NCBI GenBank assembly: GCA_046349595.1 | Contig: JAXMCA010000002.1 | Location: forward strand, 1,116,001 to 1,180,000 | Origin: JACRLW01 sp046349595 | GTDB taxonomy: Bacteria; Planctomycetota; UBA1135; UBA2386 | DNA: 64,000 bases | Direction of reading: 5' to 3' | Shown here: piece after piece, positions 28,034 to 36,348 of the stretch | How the letters are laid out: each line of letters begins with the position of its first letter | How positions within the stretch are numbered: position 1 is the stretch's first letter | The notes under the pieces: model-generated | Told to the model about the DNA's origin: nothing | Seen by the model: only the letters and a program-made list of their open reading frames with translations | Database searches by the model: none | Program-made: the position numbers and the translations under genes

Positions 28034-28140
28034 CTCAGAGCTCGAGACACAATCGGTCTCTCGAGCTCTGCGTGGCCGGGCATGCGGCCACCAGCAAGCA
28101 CCTGAGAGCCCGTATCATGGATTCCTTCTCGGGCGCTCAG
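28034..28140 (-). repeat. R1 repeat, copy B (three hairpins)
   Basis: Hairpin 1 has arms CAGAGCTCGAGACAC and GTCTCTCGAGCTCTG (one mismatch). Hairpin 2 is GTGGCCGG-GCAT-GCGGCCAC. Hairpin 3 has arms CTGAGAGCCCG and CGGGCGCTCAG (one mismatch). The 28140 end overlaps the TGA of the mlaFE fusion gene (28137-28139). The copy lies between two co-oriented genes. Confidence 0.9.
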
Positions 28141-29651
28141 GCGTACTGGATCAAGGTCAGGAGCGCGTGGACGCCGAGCACCGCCGTCATGCCGAACACG
28201 ATGCTGCCGTTGACCGAGCGTCCCACATCGAGACCGGACCGCTTGGGCCCCGTCGCGAGGTGGTAGGTCACGATCGACACGAGGAAGGCCGACAACATCG
28301 CTTTGAGTGCCACGAAGCGCAGGTCGGAGCGATCGAGTTCGACGATGAACGCACGGGCCCAGCCGTGCGCGGAGATGCCGGTGACGAGCTTCGCGCTGAA
28401 CAACGATGCAAGGCCGGCGAACACGATGCCGCAGGCCGTCACCAGCGGCAGCGCCACTCCGATCCCCCAGACCATCGGGATCAGCAGGTAGTCGACCGGG
28501 CGGATGCCCATCATGCGGAGAGCATCGATCTGGCCGGTTCGCTTCATCGTCCCGAGCCGTGCCGAGGCTCCGGCCGCGATGCGCGCCGTGAAGAAGAACC
28601 CGGCGAGCAGCGGGATGAGTACCGCGACGAGGACCTTGCCCGAGCCGGTGATCAGTGCGCCGGTGAAGGCTCCCTCCAGCGGGTTGTTGCGCAGCGCGAA
28701 GAAGGTGGCGAGCCCGCCGACCGTCGCGCACCCGATCACGACGAACACCGCGGCCTCGACCACGTAGCGCGCGAGCGTGCGGGAGGCCAGATCGGGCCAG
28801 CGCGGCACCACGCGCCACGCGGCTTGCAGACAGCTCAGGGCGAAGTCGGAGGTCTCCAGCAACACGCGCTGCACGGCACGCAGGTCGAGACCAGGTGCCG
28901 TCGTGCGCTCCTCGGCCGCGCTCTGCCCGGCGCGGACGAAGACGTGGTCCGGCGGCAGCCGCCGCAGGGATCGCGTCGAGGGATCGACGTGCAGGAAACC
29001 GTCGTGCAGCCCCGCGAAGGCGCGCAGATCGTGCGTGATCACGACGGTGGTCCGCCTGCCCTTCATCGCACGATGCGTCTCGACCAGCAGAGAGGCGACG
29101 GAGCGCGCCGAGTCGGCATCGAGTCCTGCGGTGGGTTCGTCGAAGAACAGCAGCTCGGGTTCACCTCCGAGGGCACGTGCGACGGCGACCCGCTTGCGCA
29201 TGCCACCCGACAGTTCCGCGACGCTGCCCGGCACCTGACCGAGCCCGACCTGGGCGAGCAGTCCGAGGGCCAGCTTGGGTGAGCGGTGCGCGGTGCGCAG
29301 CGCGAGCTCGACGTTCTCGCGCGGCGAGAGCTCGTCGAGGAGACCTTCGTCCTGCAGCACGGCCTGCACGGGTCCGCGCAGACGCTGCGGATAGCGCGCG
29401 GTCACCGTCGCGCCGAGCACGCGCACCTCACCGGCGATCCGCGGCGTGGGTTCGCGACTCTCCCACAGTCCGCACAACAGGCGCAGCAGCGTCGACTTCC
29501 CCGAGCCGCTCTCACCGACGAGCAGCAGGAACGCACCGCGTTCGACCGCCAGGTCGACGTCGACGAACACCGTGCGATCCCCGGACCGGCTGCGGTAGCG
29601 CAGCCCGAACCCGCGCAGTTCGATCGCCGGGGCGCTCTCGCCCGCGTTCAC
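28137..29651 (-). CDS. MlaF-MlaE fusion: lipid ABC transporter ATPase plus permease
   Basis: The 504-residue protein fuses an N-terminal ABC ATPase (about 1-240; GESGSGKSTLLRLLCGLWES, ELSGGMRKRVAVARAL, LLFFDEPTAGLD) to a C-terminal MlaE-type permease (about 260-504, five or so membrane helices, MMGIRPVDYLLIPMVW). These subunits are normally separate in Mla phospholipid transport. GTG 29651 overlaps the MCE gene stop as GTGA, so the substrate-binding partner is translated with it. R1 copy B forms its stop codon and downstream region. Confidence 0.88.
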   Translation of the reverse strand: MNAGESAPAIELRGFGLRYRSRSGDRTVFVDVDLAVERGAFLLLVGESGSGKSTLLRLLCGLWESREPTPRIAGEVRVLGATVTARYPQRLRGPVQAVLQDEGLLDELSPRENVELALRTAHRSPKLALGLLAQVGLGQVPGSVAELSGGMRKRVAVARALGGEPELLFFDEPTAGLDADSARSVASLLVETHRAMKGRRTTVVITHDLRAFAGLHDGFLHVDPSTRSLRRLPPDHVFVRAGQSAAEERTTAPGLDLRAVQRVLLETSDFALSCLQAAWRVVPRWPDLASRTLARYVVEAAVFVVIGCATVGGLATFFALRNNPLEGAFTGALITGSGKVLVAVLIPLLAGFFFTARIAAGASARLGTMKRTGQIDALRMMGIRPVDYLLIPMVWGIGVALPLVTACGIVFAGLASLFSAKLVTGISAHGWARAFIVELDRSDLRFVALKAMLSAFLVSIVTYHLATGPKRSGLDVGRSVNGSIVFGMTAVLGVHALLTLIQYA

Positions 29652-31111
29652 GGTTTCGGCCTCAGCTCCACCGGAAGCGCCGACAACTGGATGCGCGCCG
29701 GTGTCTCGTCCTTCCCCTGCGCACAGCCGAGGATGCCGACGGCCTTGCCGGCGTGGATCAGCACCGCTCCTCGCGCAGCGCTCAGTCCGGGCAAGGCCGT
29801 CCCGAGCGCGTTGGCATGCTCGTTGGTCGCGATCGAGAACTCGTCGGCGACGTCGGCGCCGCTGTCGAAGTCGAACTCCCCCACCGAGGTCGTCGGCAGA
29901 TCGGGCGGAACATCCTCCAGGACCAGCAGTGCGAGGTCGCCTCCGCTCGGGTCGACCCACGTCCTTCCGGCGCGGTAGACGCCGATGCCCGGGACCACCA
30001 CGCGGATCGCCTCGTTCTTGATGTCGGGATCGCCGAACAGATCCGACATGAAGCGGGTTCCGTCGCACAGGCTCCGTGCGGTGAGCACCACCACGCGGCC
30101 CTGCGGATCGACGAACAGGAGGCCCGATCCTCGCCGTTGAGACTCGTCGTCCGGGCTGAGCCAGTCCTCGTCGGTGCACTCGTAGGCGATCTCGACGATC
30201 CGCAGTCCCTTCGCCTTTCCCGCGCCCGCGTTCGGCTGGACCTGCTCGCGTGCTCCGGCGGGGATCTCGTTCGTCGTCGTGTCCGGACGCTCCTGGGTCG
30301 CGACGACGCGGTAGCCGTCGGGCACCGGCACACCCTTCCCGCTCAGGGTGTGGTAGCCGACGAAGGGCGTGAGCAGCGCGCCGACGTCCTCGACCGAGAT
30401 CCCCCGGAGCAGCGCTCCGGACACACGTGGCCTCGCGATCCAGAACTCCGACTTGTCGGTGACCGTGGCGCGGTATCGCTCGCGGATCCGGATCAGCATC
30501 TCGATGTGCGTCCCGCCCGCCGCCATCTCCACCTGCCGCACCTCCCCCACGCGCATGCCGCGGAACTGCACCGCCGCGCCGGGCTCGATGCCGCTGTTCT
30601 CGGGGACCAGCATCGTCATCAGCAGGTCTCCGCGCTGCACGGGATCGAGGTCGTTCGCGCCGCGGTCCAGCGGCGGTCGTTCGAGGCCCGCCAGCAGACT
30701 CCCCGCAGGCAACTCCGGTGAGTTCACGTCGGTGGTGAGGAAGGCGACGTAGGCGTCGCGCACCAGCGTGTCGAGGCCGGTCGCTCCCGAGGTCAGACCG
30801 CCGAAGCGCGGCACCACGATCCAGAACCGGCTCGACTGCCGCGCCAGTCGCGCTCCGTCGGCCTGGAGCAGGACCGTGATCACGCCCTTCTCGCCGTCGA
30901 GGCCGATGGTCACGTCGCTGACGGTCCCCACCCTCACACCGCGGTAGCGGACGTCGGCCCCCGATTTCAGGCCGCGGACGTCACGGAACTCGAGACGGAC
31001 GACGAACAGGCCGCTCTTGTCGTCGTCGGCGAGGAGGCGGAAGAACCAGACACCGAGCGCGACCGCCGCGACGAGAGTCAGGATGCCGATGAGCTGTCGC
31101 AGTCGGTCCAT
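29648..31111 (-). CDS. MlaD-like MCE protein with two MCE domains and a degenerate trypsin-like C-terminal domain
   Basis: The 487-residue product has one N-terminal membrane helix (LIGILTLVAAVALGVWFF). Two MCE domains follow: FRDVRGLKSGADVRYRGVRV (about 42-140) and MLVPENSGIEPGAAVQFRGM (about 165-270). MCE proteins form hexameric lipid tunnels in the periplasm. Residues about 301-487 resemble a trypsin/HtrA fold: VVLTARSLC at the His site, GGDLALLVL at the Asp site and GAVLIHAGKAVGILG at the Ser site. His and Ser are missing, so it would be a pseudo-protease. The gene lies 27 nt after gyrB. Confidence 0.82.
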   Translation of the reverse strand: MDRLRQLIGILTLVAAVALGVWFFRLLADDDKSGLFVVRLEFRDVRGLKSGADVRYRGVRVGTVSDVTIGLDGEKGVITVLLQADGARLARQSSRFWIVVPRFGGLTSGATGLDTLVRDAYVAFLTTDVNSPELPAGSLLAGLERPPLDRGANDLDPVQRGDLLMTMLVPENSGIEPGAAVQFRGMRVGEVRQVEMAAGGTHIEMLIRIRERYRATVTDKSEFWIARPRVSGALLRGISVEDVGALLTPFVGYHTLSGKGVPVPDGYRVVATQERPDTTTNEIPAGAREQVQPNAGAGKAKGLRIVEIAYECTDEDWLSPDDESQRRGSGLLFVDPQGRVVVLTARSLCDGTRFMSDLFGDPDIKNEAIRVVVPGIGVYRAGRTWVDPSGGDLALLVLEDVPPDLPTTSVGEFDFDSGADVADEFSIATNEHANALGTALPGLSAARGAVLIHAGKAVGILGCAQGKDETPARIQLSALPVELRPKP

Positions 31112-31138
31112 GCGGCGCAGTGTCGACGGAAGGGTCCG

Positions 31139-33589
31139 TCAGATGTCGATGTTGGTCGCCTCGAGCGCGTGCTTCTCGATGAACTCGCGGCGTGGCTCCA
31201 CATTGGGCCCCATGAGCACCGTGAAGATGTGATCGGCCTCGACCGCGTCGTTGACGGTCACCCGGTAGAGCTTCCGCCGCGCGGGATCCATCGTCGACTC
31301 GAACAGCTGGTTGCCGTTCATCTCGCCGAGTCCCTTGTAGCGTTGGATCTTCGCGGCCTTCTCGAGGTCGGCGACGATCTGGCGGAAGGCGTCGAGAAGC
31401 GTCGGGAAGTCCTGCTTCGACTTGCCGTTGTCGAGTTCGTAGTTGGTCCCCTCGATCGATCGGAACGACTCCGGCAGGAAGCCCATCGAGGCGAGCTGGA
31501 CCAGATACGCCGACAGGTGCTCGTCGACGTGCAGCATGTGCAGGCGGACGTCGGCATCCTCGGGGCGCATCGCGGAGCCCACGCCGTCGTGGATGCGGAT
31601 CTCGGGCTCGGCGGAACGCAGGCGCTCGAGCCAGGCGTCGCGCGACGTCGCGTCCTCGAGGAAGGTGCCGGAACCGTCCCGTTCCGCGAAGAACGACGGC
31701 AGCGACATCTCCGGCGCACGAGCCTCGGCGAGGAAACCACCGAACGGAACGGCTCCGCCGTCGGCGATGCGGTGTTCGAAGGCCTTGATGCGCGTCAGCA
31801 ACTCGATGAGCCGAGCGAGCTCCGTTCCGGTGAGAACACGCTGCCCCTTGGGCGAAGTGATCGTCAACTTCGAATCGCCCAGACCGAACTCCGTGAGCGC
31901 CCGTTGCTTCTCGACGTCGTTCAGCACATAGCGATGCTGGTTGCCCTTGCTGATCCGGTAGAGCGGCGGCTGCGCGACGAACACATAGCCGCGCTGCACG
32001 AGCTCGGGCATCTTCCGATAGAAGAGCGTCAGCAGCAGCGTGCGGATGTGGCTGCCGTCGACGTCTGCGTCGGTCATGATGATGATCTTCCCGTAGCGCA
32101 GACGGGCCTGATCGAAGTCCTCGCCGACGAAGCCCGTTCCGATCGCCGACACGATCGTCTGGATCTCCTCGTGGTCGAGGATGCTGTCGACCGGCGCCTT
32201 CTCGACGTTCAGGATCTTGCCGCGCAGGGGCAGGATCGCCTGGTGCGAGGCACGACCTTGCTTGGCGGTGCCGCCTGCCGAGTCGCCCTCCACGAGGAAC
32301 AGCTCGGCCTGCTCGGGAGTGGTCCCCTTCTGGCAGTCGGCCAGTTTCGCGGGCAGGCCCACACCTTCGAGCGCGGACTTGCGCCGCACCAGCTCGCGGG
32401 CCTTGCGGGCCGCTTCGCGCGCGCGCTTCGCCTCCATCGCCTTGTTGAAGATCGACTTCGGGACGCCGGGCTTCTCCTCGAAGAAGGTCCGCAGTCCTTC
32501 GCCGACGATGGTCTCGACGATCCCTTGAACCTCGCGATTGCCGAGCTTGATCTTGGTCTGGCTCTCGAACTGCGGGTCCGGAACCTTGATCGAGAGCACC
32601 GCGGTGAGACCCTCGCGGAAGTCGTCGCCGGTGGGCGGCGTGTCCTTCGGCTTCATCAGGTTCTCGGACTTCGCGTAGTTGTTGAGCGCGCGCGTCAACG
32701 CGGTCCGGAAGCCGACGAGGTGCGTGCCACCTTCCAACGTGTTGATGTTGTTGACGAAGGTGAGGATCGCCTCGTTGTAGCCGTCGTTGTACTGCATCGA
32801 GACCTCGACCTCGTAGACGCGGTCGGGTGACTCGGGCAGCGACGTGCGGCCTTGCAGGTAGATGATCTCCTTGTGGATCGGCGTCTTCCCCTCGTTGAGG
32901 TCGACGGCGAACTGGCGCAGTCCATCGGGGAAGCAGAACTCGTCGTGCTGGCCGGTGCGCTCGTCGGCAACGGACAGTCGCAGGCCACGAGAGCCCATGA
33001 GGTAGGCGAGCTCACGCATGCGCTTGCGCATCACGTCGTAGCTCAGCTCCACCGTCTCCATGACCGTCGGGTCGGCCTTGAACCGCACGTAGGTGCCGGT
33101 CTCCGTGGTGTCTCCGATGACCTGCAGCGTCGACGTCGGACGGCCGCGAGCGAAGGTCATCTTGTGGATCTTGCCGTCGCGGAAGACCTGGACTTCGAGC
33201 GTCTCCGACAAGGCATTCACGACGGAAACGCCGACCCCGTGCAATCCGCCGGACACCTTGTAGGAGTCCTTGTCGAACTTCCCGCCCGCGTGGAGCTTGG
33301 TCATGATGACCTCCACGGCAGGCATGCCGGTCTCGTGCATGTCGACGGGGATGCCGCGACCGTTGTCGCGCACGGAGCACGAGCCGTCGGTGTGGATCTT
33401 CACGTCGATCTGCGAGCATCGATCCGCGAGCGCTTCGTCGACCGAGTTGTCGACGACCTCCCAGACCAGGTGATGCAGACCCTTTGGTCCGACGTCGCCG
33501 ATGTACATGGCCGGGCGCGTGCGAACCGCCTCGAGCCCTTCCAGCACCTTGATCGAGCTGGCGTCGTAGTTCTTCTTCTTCTCAGACAT
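31139..33589 (-). CDS. gyrB: DNA gyrase subunit B
   Basis: The 816-residue product has the GHKL ATPase start (VLEGLEAVRTRPAMYIGDVG, NSVDEAL, DNGRGIPVD, GGLHGVGVSVVNALS), the transducer domain, and the TOPRIM with LVEGDSAGGTAKQ, LPLRGKILNVEKA and ADVDGSHIRTLLL. Length fits the GyrB class with a moderate insert near 610-690. With GyrA it introduces negative supercoils. The start overlaps the dciA stop by eight bases. It heads toward the Mla genes, which follow closely. Confidence 0.96.
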   Translation of the reverse strand: MSEKKKNYDASSIKVLEGLEAVRTRPAMYIGDVGPKGLHHLVWEVVDNSVDEALADRCSQIDVKIHTDGSCSVRDNGRGIPVDMHETGMPAVEVIMTKLHAGGKFDKDSYKVSGGLHGVGVSVVNALSETLEVQVFRDGKIHKMTFARGRPTSTLQVIGDTTETGTYVRFKADPTVMETVELSYDVMRKRMRELAYLMGSRGLRLSVADERTGQHDEFCFPDGLRQFAVDLNEGKTPIHKEIIYLQGRTSLPESPDRVYEVEVSMQYNDGYNEAILTFVNNINTLEGGTHLVGFRTALTRALNNYAKSENLMKPKDTPPTGDDFREGLTAVLSIKVPDPQFESQTKIKLGNREVQGIVETIVGEGLRTFFEEKPGVPKSIFNKAMEAKRAREAARKARELVRRKSALEGVGLPAKLADCQKGTTPEQAELFLVEGDSAGGTAKQGRASHQAILPLRGKILNVEKAPVDSILDHEEIQTIVSAIGTGFVGEDFDQARLRYGKIIIMTDADVDGSHIRTLLLTLFYRKMPELVQRGYVFVAQPPLYRISKGNQHRYVLNDVEKQRALTEFGLGDSKLTITSPKGQRVLTGTELARLIELLTRIKAFEHRIADGGAVPFGGFLAEARAPEMSLPSFFAERDGSGTFLEDATSRDAWLERLRSAEPEIRIHDGVGSAMRPEDADVRLHMLHVDEHLSAYLVQLASMGFLPESFRSIEGTNYELDNGKSKQDFPTLLDAFRQIVADLEKAAKIQRYKGLGEMNGNQLFESTMDPARRKLYRVTVNDAVEADHIFTVLMGPNVEPRREFIEKHALEATNIDI

Positions 33590-33884
33590 GTCCGGTGCCG
33601 CGCATGCGGAAGACGATGCGCGCGATCTTTTCCTTGTCGAGTCGCTCGTTGCAGGCGAGCCTCAGCTCGTCGCTGCGGAAGCCGCGCAACTCGGACAACA
33701 GGGCTGGGGAATCGACTTCGAGTGTGAGAGTCCCTTTGCGGAAACCGGAGACCTCGACGTGCGGCGCGAGCCGCTCCCCGAGGACCTCCTCCACGGCCTG
33801 CGAAACGCGCGAGCGTCCTGCGCGCGATCCGACATCGCGCATCAGGCCCCGCAGCAGATCACCGGCGTGGCGTGGTGCGCTCAC
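33582..33884 (-). CDS. dciA: DciA-like DUF721 protein
   Basis: The 100-residue protein has the DUF721 core: hydrophobic N-terminal helix LLRGLMRDVG, VEVSGFRKGTLTLEVDSPALLSEL and ACNERL. DciA loads or operates the replicative helicase DnaB in bacteria that lack DnaC. Its place between dnaN and gyrB fits, because DUF721 genes often sit in recF-like positions. GTG start overlaps the dnaN stop as GTGA, and the stop overlaps gyrB. recF itself is absent here. Confidence 0.82.
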   Translation of the reverse strand: MSAPRHAGDLLRGLMRDVGSRAGRSRVSQAVEEVLGERLAPHVEVSGFRKGTLTLEVDSPALLSELRGFRSDELRLACNERLDKEKIARIVFRMRGTGHV

Positions 33885-34978
33885 GTTCCGCTGATGGGCA
33901 TCAGGACGTAGCAGTACGACTCGCCGAGCGTGAACTTGGCGGGAACCGTGCCGTCGGTCATGTCCATGCGGACGACCTCGAGCTCCGACGCCTTCAGCGC
34001 ATCGATCAGGTAGTCGGGGTTGAAGGCGATGCTGCCACCCTTGCCATTCATCTTCACGGCCATGGTGAGTCTCGCCTTGCCGACGTTGGAGCTCTCCGAG
34101 GTCATCTCGAGGCCCTTGTCGTCGAACTTGAGGCGCACCATGCGCACGTCGTCGGACGCGAGCACGGCGACGCGGCGCAGATTGCGCTCGAGTTCCGTCC
34201 GCTCGATCTCGATGGTCGATTCGGCAGCCTTCGGGATGACCTGCTCGTACTCCGGGAAGCGATTGTCGAGGAGCTGGGAGACCAGCATGTTCGACCCGAC
34301 TTCGAAGCGGATCTGGTTCTTGCCGAGGCTGATGCGAAGATCGGTTTCGTCGGACGCCGGAATGGCCTTGCTCAGTGTCTGCAATGCACGCAGCGGCACG
34401 ACGGCACGTGCGCGCGGCGCCTGGGTCGAGATGTTGGTGTAGGCGAGAGCGAGGCGACGACCGTCGGTGCCCACCACGCGCAGGCAGCCGTCGTGGAAGT
34501 CGAGCAGCAGGCCGTTGATCGCGTAGCGTGTCTCCTCGCGAGCCACCGCGAAGGAGGTGCGGCGGAACATCGCGAGGAACTCGTTGATCGGCACGTGGAG
34601 TTCCACGTCCGCGTTGATGTTTGGTTCGCTCGGGAACTGCGAAGGGTCGTCACCGAGCAGTTCGAAGGAACCGGATCCGCATTGGATGCGGCAGCGACCC
34701 TCACTGGCCTCGATGGAAACCGTCGGCTCGCTGAGTTCACGCAACAGGGCTGCCGTCTCGCGGCTCGGGAGGAGCACGGCTCCGGGCTTGGTCACCTTCA
34801 CCGACCCGACGTGGGACCGCGCGGTCATCTCGTTGTCGGTCGCGAGGAAGGTGATGCCGGACTCGTCGGCGCGCAGCAGCACGTTCTGGAGCACGGCCTT
34901 CGGGCTCTTCAGTGGAGGGATGCCTCCGACCACGGCGAAGGCGTCCTGCAGCTCCTGGCGGTCACAAAGGATCTTCAT
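33881..34978 (-). CDS. dnaN: DNA polymerase III beta sliding clamp
   Basis: The 365-residue product has three clamp repeats starting MKILCDRQELQDAFAVVGG, with FEVGSNMLVSQLLDNRFPEYEQVIP in the middle and the family C-terminus YVLMPISGT. ATG 34978 gives the standard N-terminus; the frame is open upstream to 35104 but that part is atypical. A GGCTAGAGT -10-like box lies 22 nt upstream, overlapped by a GTGATCAC palindrome. It is the first gene of the dnaN-dciA-gyrB series. Confidence 0.95.
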   Translation of the reverse strand: MKILCDRQELQDAFAVVGGIPPLKSPKAVLQNVLLRADESGITFLATDNEMTARSHVGSVKVTKPGAVLLPSRETAALLRELSEPTVSIEASEGRCRIQCGSGSFELLGDDPSQFPSEPNINADVELHVPINEFLAMFRRTSFAVAREETRYAINGLLLDFHDGCLRVVGTDGRRLALAYTNISTQAPRARAVVPLRALQTLSKAIPASDETDLRISLGKNQIRFEVGSNMLVSQLLDNRFPEYEQVIPKAAESTIEIERTELERNLRRVAVLASDDVRMVRLKFDDKGLEMTSESSNVGKARLTMAVKMNGKGGSIAFNPDYLIDALKASELEVVRMDMTDGTVPAKFTLGESYCYVLMPISGT

Positions 34979-34991
34979 GGCGGTCCCTGGC

Positions 34992-35006
34992 GGGGTGATC
35001 ACTCTA
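34992..35006 (-). promoter_or_regulatory. dnaN -10-like box overlapping a GTGATCAC palindrome
   Basis: The minus strand reads GGCTAGAGTGATCACCCC. TAGAGT fits the GCTANNNT box of this window, and GTGATCAC (34995-35002) overlaps its 3' edge, where a repressor could block transcription start. The same palindrome recurs about 95 bp upstream. Confidence 0.4.
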
Positions 35007-35087
35007 GCCCAGGGTGGGCGCCGATTCGCGGCTCCGCCGTGCCGTGGAGATGACCTTCTCCGCGTGTCCTCGGTTCGCCGGGTTGCC

Positions 35088-35099
35088 GGGGTGATCACC
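35088..35099. promoter_or_regulatory. Second GGGTGATCACCC palindrome upstream of dnaN
   Basis: A perfect 12-bp palindrome shares GGGTGATCAC with the site at the dnaN -10 box. The centre-to-centre spacing of about 95 bp is close to nine helical turns, so looping between the two is possible. Confidence 0.35.
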
Positions 35100-35658
35100 C
35101 GCACTGCGAGCGTGTTCGAGGCTCCTGGGTTCCTGGTCCGCGTTGCTCTCCTGGTCGTGGAGCTGAGGTCAATTCAGATCCTTCTCCAACCGTCTTCAGG
35201 TGCGTCGAAGTGTGGAAAGACCCGGGTCGCATGGCACGAGCTGAGGCCGCAGGCCGGTCTCTCGCCGGAGGTGGAGCGACGGACACGTGGAGAGTCCGGG
35301 GAGCAACCGGGAGGTGCCAGGGGAACGACCTCCAGGGTCGTGCTGCAACTCCGTGGCGCTGTCCCCAGCCAGGTCCTTCCCCCCTCCCTGGTTCCCCGAA
35401 CCATCCAGCAGCATCCCACGGATTCCTTGCGCGCCTTCACCGCCAGGGCTGGGGGCCGCATCCGGCGTCGACCACAGGAGGGTCAAGGAAAGGTCGAGTC
35501 CCTCGGGGATGTCACGCCCCCGCCGGAAGCTGCGAGCTTCGTTCACGGGGGCTTCGCCTCTCTTGGGCGCGGGGTTCCGACAGGGAAGGGATCGAAGCGT
35601 CGCGGCGCACCGGGGACTCCGATGGCCCGCATCCTCGGCCGGGTTCGCCACAAGCCGA
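35100..35658. other. Long non-coding stretch upstream of dnaN
   Basis: No convincing gene is seen; the open frames have no recognisable domains and no ribosome-binding sites. About 35161-35220 is the least GC-rich part and holds one TGTGGAAAG, a loose match to the DnaA box TGTGGATAA. No box cluster or AT-rich unwinding region is evident, so an origin is possible only by position next to dnaN. dnaA is not present in the window. Confidence 0.4.
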
Positions 35659-36078
35659 TCAGCTGTCGGTCAACTGGCGGAGCAGGGCGTCGATGTCGGT
35701 TTGCGAGATCTCTTTCGAGGTGATCGGGGGCAGGCTCTTGAACTTGCGGTACTCCTCGATGCTCGAGAGTTCCACGTAGTCGCGGTAGCTCATGCGACGC
35801 CGGTGCGCGGTCTCGGTCGATTCGGAACGTCCGTCCATCGCACGCTGCAGTGTGCGTCGCGCGCGATGACAGATCGCCAGCGTGTTCTCGAGGTTGGTCC
35901 GGATCCGGTTCAGCCGCTCGCCATTGGCCCCGGGCTCCTCGAGGCTTCGGCCGACCTTGGCCACAGCGACTTCGAGCACCGCGATGAGGCAGTTGAGCTT
36001 GGTCAGGAGCTTGGTGCGATACTCGCGAGAACCGAGGTTGGTGCCGTCTTGGGAGTCGTGGAGGCGATCAGGATCCAT
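35659..36078 (-). CDS. Hypothetical helical protein (139 aa)
   Basis: The 139-residue product is mostly alpha-helical and charged (LLTKLNCLIAVLEVAVAKVG, RLNRIRTNLENTLAICHRAR) and ends SQTDIDALLRQLTDS. No signal peptide or membrane segment is visible. Start ATG 36078 is chosen over an open frame reaching 36156. Two direct repeats with CTGG-TTT-CCAG cores lie upstream. Function is not recognised. Confidence 0.55.
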   Translation of the reverse strand: MDPDRLHDSQDGTNLGSREYRTKLLTKLNCLIAVLEVAVAKVGRSLEEPGANGERLNRIRTNLENTLAICHRARRTLQRAMDGRSESTETAHRRRMSYRDYVELSSIEEYRKFKSLPPITSKEISQTDIDALLRQLTDS

Positions 36079-36213
36079 GGTTGCGTGCGCGGGAAGGAGG
36101 TCGCTCCACTCCGAGCAGCGGGCGTGCCTCCCGGTCACCGCGACGGCCCGGCCCATGAACCGGCCCCACCACGGGAGCTTCGACGACCACGCCCGCCCAA
36201 GGTCCTTGTCGCG

Positions 36214-36280
36214 GCGTCCTGGTTTCCAGACACCTCAGTCGCGGAAGCAGGACCGCGTCTTGGTTTCCAGACGCTCGGTC
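36214..36280. repeat. Pair of short direct repeats with TTGG/CTGG-TTTCCAGAC core
   Basis: GCGTCCTGGTTTCCAGACAC at 36214 and GCGTCTTGGTTTCCAGACGC at 36255 are 41 bp apart. Each contains a small dyad (TGGTTTCCA). They lie in the 270-bp gap between the 35659-36078 gene and the RseB-like gene, upstream of the former. A regulator-binding site is possible. Confidence 0.45.
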
Positions 36281-36348
36281 CGCAGGGGTCCGATCCATCG
36301 CACGACCCGGCGCGCGAACCGAGTGGCACGCAGGGAACAGGGGACTTC

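Noticed and set aside
33881..35104. dnaN starting at 35104
   Set aside because: The 42 extra residues are Arg/Pro-rich and unlike any beta clamp; MKILCDRQEL at 34978 matches the family N-terminus.
35207..35220. DnaA box and chromosomal origin
   Set aside because: Only one loose match (TGTGGAAAG) exists; no cluster or AT-rich unwinding element is seen, so an origin is not called as a feature.
35200..35400. RNase P or other structured RNA upstream of dnaN
   Set aside because: GTGTGGAAAGACCCGGG and GGTGCCAGGGGAACG loosely recall RNase P elements, but the order, spacing and conserved ACAGAA/CR regions are absent.
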